38,738 nt of DNA, taken from assembly GCA_017388175.1 (NCBI GenBank), contig JAFOTD010000020.1, positions 1 through 38,738 on the forward strand, given 5' to 3'. Source of the stretch: Clostridia bacterium. GTDB taxonomy: Bacteria > Bacillota > Clostridia > Christensenellales > CAG-138. The translations under genes and the position numbers were made by a program. Shown here piece by piece: positions 16,027 to 23,965 of the stretch (position 1 is its first letter; each line of letters starts with the position of its first letter). The notes under the pieces were generated by a model, which saw only the letters and a list, made by a program, of their open reading frames with translations, was not told the origin of the DNA and ran no database searches.

Positions 16027-16049
16027 TGCGCTGATCTTTGTAAACGGCT

Positions 16050-16130
16050 TGCAAGGGGCGACGACCTCGGCGCCCCGTCATAAATATGACAGCGAAACGG
16101 GAGGATACGATCCTCCCCTGCGGCAAAAAG
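16050..16130. repeat. Dispersed repeat fragment
   Basis: GGGGCGACGACCTCGGCGCCCCGTCATA and GAAACGGGAGGATACGATCCTCCCCTGCGG resemble parts of the 1-368 repeat (CTGACGACCTCGGCAGCC and the CGGAACGGGA end). The gene-free stretch 15988-16523 consists of this, the inverted-repeat element below, two more palindromes (GACGACCATCGGTCGTC near 16304) and the 16459 repeat; no gene is seen. Confidence 0.6.
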
Positions 16131-16173
16131 TATGTCGTTCTGAGGCGAAGCCGAAGGAGTCCCGAGAAATATT

Positions 16174-16264
16174 TGTCATTCTGAGGTGAAGCCGAAAAAT
16201 CCCCAAACAGGAGATCTTTTCCGGGACGCGAGGATCCTTCGCCACTGCGTTCCTCAGGATGACA
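16174..16264. mobile_element. MITE-like element (91 bp, inverted ends)
   Basis: Ends TGTCATTCTGAGG (16174-16186) and CCTCAGGATGACA (16252-16264) are inverted repeats matching at 12 of 13 positions. The interior is non-coding. A related half-copy, TCGTTCTGAGGCGAAGCCGAAGGAGTCC, lies just upstream at 16135-16162. The 'GTCATTCTGAGG...GAAGCCGAA' pattern is a known type of dispersed repeat in many bacterial genomes. No target-site duplication is obvious. Confidence 0.55.
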
Positions 16265-16458
16265 GTCTGCGGATACAACTTTGAGCGCCGAAGGAGTAGG
16301 GACGACCATCGGTCGTCCGCATGTCCGACGCGTTTCTTGCGGGACGTCGGGGACTCTCCACTTCGTTACATAGGTAGATCGCGCGACGCCGCTTCGCGTC
16401 GTCTACCGTGTACCATCGCCTCCTACAGTGTGATCCGGCGAGCTCGCGCTGCGTTTCC

Positions 16459-16517
16459 AAAAGCCTTCCCCCTTGGGTGGGGAAGATGCCGAAGCGTGAG
16501 CGAGGCGGATGAGGGGG
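16459..16517. repeat. Dispersed repeat (AAAAGCCTTCCCC family)
   Basis: CTTCCCCC-TTGGGT-GGGGAAG hairpin, GAAGCGTGAGC segment and GGATGAGGG end, almost the same as the copy at 20240-20298. It abuts the 3' end of the GT8-PlsC gene. Confidence 0.8.
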
Positions 16518-16523
16518 ATGCGC

Positions 16524-18329
16524 TTACGCTTCGGCGGCTTTCGGTTTCTGCACGGGAACCTCCGCCGCGGGCTTCGTCGTATACACGAGCGGCATCTGGT
16601 ATTCGCGCTCGTAGATCTCCTTCCAGATGGCGTAGTTTTTCGCCTTCATCATCTCGACGTTTTTGCGGTAGCTGAGGGCGGGGTCCGGATAGATCGGCTC
16701 GCTGACGTGCACCGTGTATTCCTGTACGTAAAACCCGCCTTCGCCGATGATGTCGGTGTCCTTCATGGTGATGAAGCACGGCAGCACCGGCACGCCGTTT
16801 CTCGCGGCGAAGGTGAACGCGCCGTCCTTTAAGGGCTTCGGCTTGCGGTAGTTCCACCACATGCTCTGCTCGGGATAGATCAGCACGAAATGCCCTTCCT
16901 TTAAGAGCGTATTCGTCGCCTCGATGAACTTTTTCATCGTGCGGATGTCGCTCGAAAGCGGCAGCGTGTTGCAGTGGCGCATCAGAAAGCCGTAGAAGCC
17001 GGGGAAGGAGGTATAGTTGCCCTCGCGGATCACGCGGAAGAACGTGCGGTCCGGCTGCTCGGCGGCTTCGTAGACGAGCTGGATCGCGAAACTGTCGAAC
17101 GCGTTGAAGTGATTGCAGGTGATGACGGCGCCGCTTTGGAGGTTTTTGAAGTTCTCAAGGCCTCTCATCTCCTTGATGATCATCTTTTTATCCTCCATGA
17201 GCCGCGCGACGAGCTTGTGCGCGGTCGCGAAAGCAAGCTTCGTCTTGAGCCGTTCGAGACGGCTGCGGCGCAGGTAGTCGATATCGTCGGGCAGCAGGGG
17301 CTTCGAGGGCGGATCGGCCTCGACGTCCTCGGAAAACCGACCCGCGCGCTCGTATTCCTCGATCTTTTTCACGATCTCCACGCGATCGCGCGAGCGCTTC
17401 TCGCGGTTCAGCTTGTTCAGATAATTGTCCGGATTGTTCGTCTCACGCTTCGCCAGCGCGAGCAGGTTCTCGTACCCGCGCATATCGCGCTGCCGGTCCT
17501 CGGGCGAGTACGCTTCGAGCTCCCGGAGAAGCGTTTCATAGACCGGCGTTTCCTTCGCGTAGCGGAAGAAGATATCCGCGCCGGGGCAGTCGGGGTAGTG
17601 CCACGGCTTGTTGAACATGATGTAATGCAGCACGTGCGCTTCCGCAAGCGGATAGGTGATTTCGCCGAAGGTCTCGGTGTTCCAGCGCTGATCGAGAAAC
17701 AGCACCCGGTCCTTGCAGACGAGGTTCAGGTAGTCCTCGTCCTGCGTGACGACAAAGTCGTAAACGTGCAGCTCGTTGATGAACCGGTACAGCAGAAGGT
17801 GCGAGCGGAACGCCTCGCAGTTGATCAGCAGAAGTCCCGCGTTGAAGAAATTATAGCGTGAAACTCCGACGCACTTTTCGACGTACTCGCCGTATTCCTC
17901 CACCTGCACCATCGCCTGTTCGTGGCACGCGCCGAGGTAGTTATCGCCCAAATCGGTCGCGAAAAGCTCGCTCATGTCGCCCTGCACGATCGTGTCCGCG
18001 TCGATGTAGATCGCCTTGTCGTACTCGGGATGCATATCCGCGATGAACAGCCGGAAATACGTCGTCTTGGAATAGTAGTCGCGCAGCGGAAGCTTGTGCG
18101 CGATCGAGTGCAGATACTCGGAAACGTCCTCAAAGATCAGCTCGAAGTTCGGCTTCGTCCGGATCCGCATCTCCGCCTGCGCGGTTTCGTCGATATCGGT
18201 GTGCAGGATATAGACGCGGTAGCGGAACGCATCCGACGCGTTTTGCATCAGGGAATGCAGCGAAACGACGCAGTATTTCAGAAAGCGGCGGTCGCAGGCG
18301 TAAAAGATCGGGATGATCGGCTTATGCAT
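16524..18329 (-). CDS. GT8 glycosyltransferase fused to a PlsC-type acyltransferase
   Basis: 601 aa. Residues 1-280 form a GT8 (glycogenin/LgtC-like) domain: the DxD metal site is Asp110-Ala-Asp112 (YIDADTIV), with NFFNAGLLLINC (160-171). A charged linker (about 285-395) follows. Residues 396-575 form a 1-acylglycerol-phosphate acyltransferase (PlsC) domain with the catalytic HX4D as His407...Asp412 (NHFNAFD) and an IYPEQSMW block near 484-491. Both active-site motifs are intact, so one polypeptide could add a hexose and an acyl chain. It is last in a three-gene operon; its start overlaps the previous gene by 8 bases. Confidence 0.9.
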   Translation of the reverse strand: MHKPIIPIFYACDRRFLKYCVVSLHSLMQNASDAFRYRVYILHTDIDETAQAEMRIRTKPNFELIFEDVSEYLHSIAHKLPLRDYYSKTTYFRLFIADMHPEYDKAIYIDADTIVQGDMSELFATDLGDNYLGACHEQAMVQVEEYGEYVEKCVGVSRYNFFNAGLLLINCEAFRSHLLLYRFINELHVYDFVVTQDEDYLNLVCKDRVLFLDQRWNTETFGEITYPLAEAHVLHYIMFNKPWHYPDCPGADIFFRYAKETPVYETLLRELEAYSPEDRQRDMRGYENLLALAKRETNNPDNYLNKLNREKRSRDRVEIVKKIEEYERAGRFSEDVEADPPSKPLLPDDIDYLRRSRLERLKTKLAFATAHKLVARLMEDKKMIIKEMRGLENFKNLQSGAVITCNHFNAFDSFAIQLVYEAAEQPDRTFFRVIREGNYTSFPGFYGFLMRHCNTLPLSSDIRTMKKFIEATNTLLKEGHFVLIYPEQSMWWNYRKPKPLKDGAFTFAARNGVPVLPCFITMKDTDIIGEGGFYVQEYTVHVSEPIYPDPALSYRKNVEMMKAKNYAIWKEIYEREYQMPLVYTTKPAAEVPVQKPKAAEA

Positions 18330-19158
18330 GATTTTTTACCTCACAATCGGATTTGATGGTCTGATAGTCCTCGTAGATATCGTCAAACGCATGGTAGCGG
18401 AACACTTTGTGCACCTTTTCGATCTGCCACTGCTTGATGTTCTCGGTGTGCGGATAGGGCAGATAAAAGAGCCGCTTCGAAAAATGCCGTACGACGGTGT
18501 GCTTGTGCAGGAACTTCTGATCGTTGAAGCGCTGCGGGAGCACTTTCTTCTTCGTGGTGGAGCGGATCAGCGCGCTCTGATCGGCAAAGACGAGCTTCTT
18601 TTTCCGGATCCACCCGCGCGCTTTTTCAAAGAGCCCCGTCTCGCGCGCCTTTTTCATGTTGAACAGCAGCACGCCCGCGTTGATGTAGCGCGGATGAATG
18701 AGATATTTGCCGTAATGATCCGGACACGCGGCGTACTCGACCGCGGAAACGTCGACGTCGTACAAAAGATGCACGTCGCGGTTAAAAAGGATGTCCGCGT
18801 CGAGATACAGGAGCTTATCCGGGATCTCCGGCACGAGGTCCGCAAACAGCCGGATCAGCGTGTAGGGCGAGCAGTACGCGCCTTCGTTCGGGCAGCCCGC
18901 AAAGTATTGCCGGTAAAGATCGCCCACGTCGATCACCTCGAGCGTGTTTTCGGGATTGTACCGCGCGATCGCGCCGCGAAAGACGTTCGCCTGCGCCTCG
19001 GAAAGCGGAACGAAATCCTTTCGGAGATCGGACAGATCCATCGTAAACGCAAAGAACCGGAACGGCTCACCGGACGCCGTGCGCTTTAAAATCGACAGGG
19101 CGCAGGTCAGCATGCCGTCAAACACGCCCGCGTTTCCGCAAAACAGAATGTTAACCAT
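18322..19158 (-). CDS. GT8-family glycosyltransferase
   Basis: 278 aa, a stand-alone GT8 enzyme. The DxD site is Asp120-Ala-Asp122 (LYLDADILF), followed by HPRYINAGVLLFNM and an ADQSALI segment. It would move a hexose from a nucleotide sugar to an unknown acceptor. It overlaps both neighbours (8 bases at each end), so it is translationally coupled to the acyltransferase before it and the fusion after it. Confidence 0.9.
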   Translation of the reverse strand: MVNILFCGNAGVFDGMLTCALSILKRTASGEPFRFFAFTMDLSDLRKDFVPLSEAQANVFRGAIARYNPENTLEVIDVGDLYRQYFAGCPNEGAYCSPYTLIRLFADLVPEIPDKLLYLDADILFNRDVHLLYDVDVSAVEYAACPDHYGKYLIHPRYINAGVLLFNMKKARETGLFEKARGWIRKKKLVFADQSALIRSTTKKKVLPQRFNDQKFLHKHTVVRHFSKRLFYLPYPHTENIKQWQIEKVHKVFRYHAFDDIYEDYQTIKSDCEVKNHA

Positions 19159-19936
19159 CGGTTTCCTCTCTTTTGATGTATTGAATGACCTCGACGTCCG
19201 AGTGCCGCGAAAGCGCCGTCATGCGCGCATAGACCGCGTCGCGCAGCGCGCGCTTCTTCGCCTTCGGCTCGGCGTTTTCCGGCGCGTAAAACGGTCCCTC
19301 GATATAGGTCGTCATTTTCGGCCGCTTCCGAAAACGGGTTTTCTGATACGTGTTGACAAAGCAGAATGCCGGAACGCCGCATTCGACCGGATACGCGAAC
19401 GACGTATCGGGGAAGGGGCGGATCTTCGTGTAATACGGCCAGATGTGCGCTTCCGGATAGATCACCACCGGATGCCCCTCCGCGACGCGGTTTTTGATCG
19501 CGTTCAGAAAATTCCGGTACGCTTTGATCCCGTCCGGCAGCGGCAGCCCGCCCAATGCCGGCGTCCACTTCCCGAGCACGGGAACGGCGAGGTTGTTCGG
19601 ATGCACGATCACGAACGTGCTTTGAGGCCACGGCAGCCGCGTTTGCAAAAGCGCGTCGCCGAGCGGCTGCGTGTGGTTGCCGTAAAGGAACATGCCGGTT
19701 TTCAGATACGGCTTCAGCTTCTCCCTGCCGACGATCTTCTGCCGGAAGATCACACGCCCGTAAAACACGACGACCGGATACATCACGACGCGGTACAGAA
19801 GAAACCGCACAAATCGCTTCATCGGCGATTTGCGCTCGTAATCGTACGACGCGTCGACCTTCGGCGGCGTCGTCTGAAACGTCGAAAACTCGTCGTGCAG
19901 CTCGTCCGTATAATAGATGACCTTGCGTTTGTCCAT
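19151..19936 (-). CDS. PlsC-like acyltransferase with altered active-site spacing
   Basis: 261 aa from ATG at 19936 with GGAAAGGAACGCGC upstream; an in-frame extension to 19975 lacks a ribosome site. It has a membrane-facing hydrophobic stretch at about 44-60. The active-site block is NHTQPLGDA: His88 to Asp94, five residues between instead of the standard four. IYPEAHIWPYY replaces the usual EGTR-type block. It is probably lipid-directed, but canonical 1-acylglycerol-3-phosphate acylation should not be assumed. It is the first gene of the operon. Confidence 0.85.
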   Translation of the reverse strand: MDKRKVIYYTDELHDEFSTFQTTPPKVDASYDYERKSPMKRFVRFLLYRVVMYPVVVFYGRVIFRQKIVGREKLKPYLKTGMFLYGNHTQPLGDALLQTRLPWPQSTFVIVHPNNLAVPVLGKWTPALGGLPLPDGIKAYRNFLNAIKNRVAEGHPVVIYPEAHIWPYYTKIRPFPDTSFAYPVECGVPAFCFVNTYQKTRFRKRPKMTTYIEGPFYAPENAEPKAKKRALRDAVYARMTALSRHSDVEVIQYIKREETDG

Positions 19937-19966
19937 GCGCGTTCCTTTCCGCTTTGAAACACGATC

Positions 19967-19993
19967 GCGGCGCAAGGAATCACCTTACGCCGC
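19967..19993 (-). promoter_or_regulatory. Leader hairpin of the acyltransferase operon
   Basis: GCGGCGTAAGG / CCTTGCGCCGC (one wobble pair, 5-nt loop) on the minus strand, in the leader between promoter and ATG. It has no T-run, so it is not a terminator; it may stabilise the mRNA or bind a regulator. Confidence 0.45.
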
Positions 19994-20005
19994 CTGTCTG
20001 AGCCG

Positions 20006-20035
20006 ATTATACGCGCGCATCCGCCCCCGCGTCAA
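20006..20035 (-). promoter_or_regulatory. Promoter of the acyltransferase-GT8 operon
   Basis: Minus strand TTGACG (20035-20030), an 18-bp spacer and TATAAT (20011-20006). Confidence 0.8.
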
Positions 20036-20239
20036 TCTACGTTCCGCCATTGCGCTCTACGCTGCGGATTCTACGCCCCTACCGGAAAATTCTCCCGGGT
20101 AGAATTCCGAAAAACCGACTCTACCGACAGTAGAATCCCAGTGTTTTCGGGCTTTTTCGATGTCTGCGCGGCGATCCCAAAGGTCTTCCTTTTTCTGCGG
20201 ACGGGCAATGCCCGTCCCTACCGACCGAACCGCATCGCC

Positions 20240-20298
20240 AAAAGCCTTCCCCTTGGGTGGGGAAGGTGCCGAAGCGTGAGCGAGACGGATGAGGTGTT
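20240..20298. repeat. Dispersed repeat (AAAAGCCTTCCCC family), copy A
   Basis: First of four copies in the gene-free stretch 20037-20665. It has a CTTCCCC-TTGGGT-GGGGAAG hairpin, then GAAGCGTGAGCGAGACGG and GATGAGGTGT. It is preceded by GACGGGCAATGCCCGTC, a relative of the 1-368 repeat. No gene is seen in 20037-20665. Confidence 0.8.
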
Positions 20299-20410
20299 AG
20301 GAAAGCGGTCTTTCATGGAGCATCCATGCGCGTGCACATCCAAAAGCCTTCTCCTGGAGGAGAAGGTGTCTCCGAAGGAGACGGATGAGGTGTTATGAAT
20401 AAAGCCGCCC
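20286..20410. repeat. 125-bp compound direct repeat, copy 1
   Basis: Identical to 20500-20624 except one base (gtgcaca versus gtgcgca), offset by 214. It contains a TTTCATGGAGCATCCATG region and a whole AAAAGCCTTCTCC-TGGA-GGAGAAGG repeat with its TCTCCGAAGGAGA hairpin. Confidence 0.85.
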
Positions 20411-20464
20411 TGCGTTCCGGACAGCATGTTCGTTTTACGGAGACCGCCTTGCGCGTGCACATCC

Positions 20465-20512
20465 AAAAGCCTTCCCCTTGAGGGGAAGGTGCCGTCAGGC
20501 GGATGAGGTGTT
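20465..20512. repeat. Dispersed repeat, copy C (short form)
   Basis: AAAAGCCTTCCCC-TTGA-GGGGAAGG hairpin, then a short CCGTCAGGCGG hairpin and GATGAGGTGTT. This short form lacks the GAAGCGTGAGC segment and differs by paired changes from the other copies. Confidence 0.8.
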
Positions 20513-20624
20513 AGGAAAGCGGTCTTTCATGGAGCATCCATGCGCGTGCGCATCCAAAAGCCTTCTCCTGGAGGAGAAGGTGTCTCCGAAGGAGACGGAT
20601 GAGGTGTTATGAATAAAGCCGCCC
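20500..20624. repeat. 125-bp compound direct repeat, copy 2
   Basis: Second copy of 20286-20410, one mismatch. It ends in AAAGCCGCCC, which in this copy runs directly into the terminator stem at 20619, so the repeat boundary and a terminator arm coincide. Confidence 0.85.
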
Positions 20625-20645
20625 GGGGAAACCCGGGCGGTTTTC
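20619..20645. terminator. Terminator at the end of the hyp operon
   Basis: CCGCCCGGG / CCCGGGCGG stem with a 4-nt loop. The plus side is followed by TTTTC; the minus side (hypA direction) by CTTTATTC. Confidence 0.7.
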
Positions 20646-20665
20646 GGTTGCTTTCTATGCGGTTT

Positions 20666-21013
20666 CTAATCCTCGACCTCGATCTCCTTGATGATGCACT
20701 CGTTGCCCTTCAAAAGCCACGTTTCGCCGCTGCCGCAGTGCGGACAGGTGCGTCCGAACTCGACGGTGGGGTAGGTGGACTTACAGGAATCGCACCACGT
20801 CACGGCGGGGATTGTAAGGATCTCCAGCTCGGCGGATTCGAGCACCGGATGCTTTTTGCGAAAGTAGTTCCAGCAGTCAACGAAGTAATCCGTCATGATG
20901 CCGGACACCTCGCCGACCTCCAGCGCGACCCGCGTGATCTTTTTGATGTTTTCCTGCTCGGCGGTCTCCTCGAGGGATTTCGCAAGGTGCAGGATGATGC
21001 CCATCTCGTGCAT
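20666..21013 (-). CDS. hypA: Nickel metallochaperone HypA
   Basis: 115 aa, the normal size. The N-terminal MHEMGI has the His2 used for nickel binding. The zinc site is two CxxC pairs, Cys74/Cys77 and Cys90/Cys93 (WCDSC...CPHCGS). HypA passes nickel to [NiFe]-hydrogenase precursors with HypB. ATG lies in the ATATG just after the previous stop, with AAGGA inside that gene's end, so it is translationally coupled. No hydrogenase subunit or other hyp gene is in the window. Confidence 0.95.
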   Translation of the reverse strand: MHEMGIILHLAKSLEETAEQENIKKITRVALEVGEVSGIMTDYFVDCWNYFRKKHPVLESAELEILTIPAVTWCDSCKSTYPTVEFGRTCPHCGSGETWLLKGNECIIKEIEVED

Positions 21014-21014
21014 A

Positions 21015-23936
21015 TCAGTCCTTCATCAGATCCTCGACGCGCACGGAATTTCCGGTGTGCGGATGCGTCTTGTGGAATTCCTTGGTCGCTTTGTTGTACG
21101 CTTTGCGCTTTGCCCGCATCATCTTCGCTTCCTTCGAGCCGCTGTGCAGCAGGATCTTCAAACCGCGCTTTGCCGCGTAGGAGAGAAGTCCCGTGACCTT
21201 GTCCTCCGCGCGGCGCATATCCGAGTTCTGCGGATGATCGCGCAGAAGGTGGATCGCGTCGAACTCGCAGCGCGTGGTGCAAAGCCCGCAGCCGATGCAC
21301 TTGTTCGCGTCGACGATCGTCGCGCCGCAGCCGAGGCAGCGCGAGGTTTCGATCTTCACCTGCTCCTCGGTGAGCGGAAGGCGCGGATCTTTAAAGCCGT
21401 TCTTCGCGTCGATTGCGGGATCGACCGGCGGCACCTGCCGCTGCGCGTGATCGTATTCGTCGATCGCGATGTCGGTCTTGTCAAGCTCCTTAAAGTATCT
21501 GCGGTCTCTTCCGAGCGTCTGGTTGACGCTGTTCTTCGAGACGGCGCGGGCGAGCGATTCCGCCGCCATATGCCCCTGTCCGATCGCGTCGATCACGAAC
21601 TTCGGGCCGGTGAACACGTCTCCGCCTACGAAGATCATCGGGTCGTCCGTCTGATAGGTGAACGGATCCGCAACGGGGTAGTTGCCGTGGTGGAACTTCA
21701 CGTTCGTGCCGTCCAGGAGCTTGCCCCACTCGATCGCCTGACCGATCGCGAACACGATCGTCTTCGCTTCCACCGTGATCGTCTCGTTCTCATCGTACTT
21801 CGGCGAGAATTTGCCGGTCTCCGGGTCGATCGTGCTCAGGCAGCGCTTCAATACGATGCCTTTGACCTTGCCCTCGTCGTCCACGAGGACTTCCTTCGGG
21901 CCCCAGCTCGGCTGAATCTTTACGTCCTCTTCTTCGGCTTCTTTGATTTCCTCGGGGGAGGCGGGCATCGTCTCGCGCGATTCGAGGCAGAACATGGACA
22001 CGCTCTTTGCGCCGAAGCGGTGCGCGGTGCGCGCGCAGTCGATCGCCACGTTGCCGCCGCCGATGACGACTACGTCGCCTTCGAGCCTTCTTGTGTTGTC
22101 GGAAAGCGCTTTGTTGAGGAAGCTCACCGCGATCTCGGTGCCCTCCGCACGCTCGTTCGGAATGCCGGGCAGCCTTCCGCCCTGACAGCCGATCGCAATA
22201 TAGAACGCCTCGTAGCCCTGTTTTTTCAGCTCTTCGATGGTGACGTCCCTGCCGACCTCGACGCCGCAGCGGATCTCGACGCCGAGCGCGCGGATCACGT
22301 CGATCTCCGCGTCGATGACGTCCTTCTCCAGCTTGAACGACGGGATGCCGTAGGTCATCATGCCGCCGGGCTTTTTGTTCTTCTCGAACACGGTCGGGCG
22401 GTAGCCCATCTCGCCGAGATAGTACGCGGCGGAAAGTCCCGCGGGACCGGCGCCGATGATGGCGATCTTCTGCTTCCATTCGCCGGTGAGGTTGTTGATG
22501 ATCTTCCTCGGCACGTAGCGCGTTTCGGCATGAAGATCGCGGTCCGCAAGGAACCGCTTCACGTCGTCGATCGCGACGGGCTGGTCGATCGTGCCGCGCG
22601 TGCACGCGTCTTCGCAGCGCTTGTTGCAGACTCTGCCGCAGATCGCGGGGAAGGGGTTCTCGCGCTTGATCAGCGCGAGCGCTTCGTCGTAGCGGCCTTC
22701 CTTCGCCATCTTCAGATAGCCCTGAATCGGCACGTGCGCGGGACACGCGGTCTTGCACGGCGCGGTGCCGGTCTTATGCGTGTTGACGCGGGCGGAATCG
22801 CGGTAGTTTTCGTCCCATGCGTACTTGCCCCAGCGGATGCGGTCGGGCAGAACGGATTTCGGATATTCGACCTCGGTGCCGTCCTTTTTGCAAAGCTTCT
22901 GACCGAGCTTCAATGCGCCTGCGGGGCAGATCTCCACGCAGCGGCCGCACGCGACGCAGTTTTCCTTCTTGACGCTTGCGGTGTACGCGGACTTGCTCAT
23001 GTTCGGCGTATTGTAAAGGAGCGAGGTGCGAAGCGCGTTGCAGATCTTGACGTTGCAGTTGCAGATGTCGAAGATGTGATCGGAGCCGTCGATGTTCGTG
23101 ACCTGATGCACGTAGCCGTTTTCCTCGGCGCGCTTTAAGATCTCGAGCGCTTCCTCCTTGGTGATGTAGTGCGCTCTGCCGGTCTCGACGGTATAGTCCG
23201 CCATGTCGCCGACCTGAATGCACCAGTCGGATTCGTCGTCGGTGCAGCCCTCGCCGAGCATCGCGCGGGAAGCGCGGCAGGAGCAGATGCCCGCGGAGAG
23301 GTGACCGTCGTATTTCTGAAGCCAGTAGGAGATTTTTTCGATGCTGATCGACTCGCGGTTTGCGGCGACCTCCTTTTCGACCGGAATGACGTGCATGCCG
23401 ATGCCGTTGCCGCCCGGGCGAACCATCGAGGTGATGTGCTCCAGCGGCAAAAACGTCATGCGCTCGAACATCTTCGCCACCGGCGGGTTCTTTTCGATGC
23501 GGTCGACCGAGGAATTGAACAGCTCCGCGCTGCCCGGCACGAAGTAGCTCGTGCGGTAGCGGATGCTCTTCGGCGCGTTCGGGATCGGGCCGTTGTCGTC
23601 GTAATGATCGCCGTAGTCGTACTCGACGAACCCGTGCACGCACAGAAGCTCCAGCGTCTCCTTAAAGAGCTTTTCGCCCATCTTTTTGTTCTTCTCGAAC
23701 AGCTCTTCGTAGGTGTACCACTTGCGCTGCTTCATGGACAGCGCGACGTCGACCTCGTTCTCGTTCAGGATCTCGCGAAGACCCCAGTATTCCTCGTCGG
23801 TCGTTTTCAGCCCGAACAGCTTGTGCGGGACGTTGTCCGTGATCTTTGCGCCGAGCTTCGCGTATTTTTTCTGAAGCTCCGGTTCGCCGTCGTACTTCGA
23901 CTTGGTACGCGGGTTTTGATCGTAGATTTCCGGCAT
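21015..23936 (-). CDS. Large Fe-S/FAD oxidoreductase with GltD-type domain
   Basis: 973 aa. The N-terminal 300 residues are cysteine-rich (CSCRASRAMLGEGC 218-231, WC 238-239, CNCNVKIC 292-299) and match no domain I can name. A ferredoxin-type site follows, CVACGRCVEICP (327-338). Next comes a module like the glutamate synthase small subunit (GltD): cysteine-rich CGRVCNKRCEDAC (433-445), FAD loop GAGPAG (495-500), a second nucleotide fold (GGGNVAIDCARTA) and FVGGDVFTGP. The C-terminus has a further Fe-S region (CLGCG...CIGCGLCTTRC). It probably couples NAD(P)H to ferredoxin or another carrier. AAAGGAGAAAAGCC precedes ATG. It is flanked by hypB and hypA. Confidence 0.9.
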   Translation of the reverse strand: MPEIYDQNPRTKSKYDGEPELQKKYAKLGAKITDNVPHKLFGLKTTDEEYWGLREILNENEVDVALSMKQRKWYTYEELFEKNKKMGEKLFKETLELLCVHGFVEYDYGDHYDDNGPIPNAPKSIRYRTSYFVPGSAELFNSSVDRIEKNPPVAKMFERMTFLPLEHITSMVRPGGNGIGMHVIPVEKEVAANRESISIEKISYWLQKYDGHLSAGICSCRASRAMLGEGCTDDESDWCIQVGDMADYTVETGRAHYITKEEALEILKRAEENGYVHQVTNIDGSDHIFDICNCNVKICNALRTSLLYNTPNMSKSAYTASVKKENCVACGRCVEICPAGALKLGQKLCKKDGTEVEYPKSVLPDRIRWGKYAWDENYRDSARVNTHKTGTAPCKTACPAHVPIQGYLKMAKEGRYDEALALIKRENPFPAICGRVCNKRCEDACTRGTIDQPVAIDDVKRFLADRDLHAETRYVPRKIINNLTGEWKQKIAIIGAGPAGLSAAYYLGEMGYRPTVFEKNKKPGGMMTYGIPSFKLEKDVIDAEIDVIRALGVEIRCGVEVGRDVTIEELKKQGYEAFYIAIGCQGGRLPGIPNERAEGTEIAVSFLNKALSDNTRRLEGDVVVIGGGNVAIDCARTAHRFGAKSVSMFCLESRETMPASPEEIKEAEEEDVKIQPSWGPKEVLVDDEGKVKGIVLKRCLSTIDPETGKFSPKYDENETITVEAKTIVFAIGQAIEWGKLLDGTNVKFHHGNYPVADPFTYQTDDPMIFVGGDVFTGPKFVIDAIGQGHMAAESLARAVSKNSVNQTLGRDRRYFKELDKTDIAIDEYDHAQRQVPPVDPAIDAKNGFKDPRLPLTEEQVKIETSRCLGCGATIVDANKCIGCGLCTTRCEFDAIHLLRDHPQNSDMRRAEDKVTGLLSYAAKRGLKILLHSGSKEAKMMRAKRKAYNKATKEFHKTHPHTGNSVRVEDLMKD

Positions 23937-23965
23937 GGCTTTTCTCCTTTATCCTTAATTGTTGT

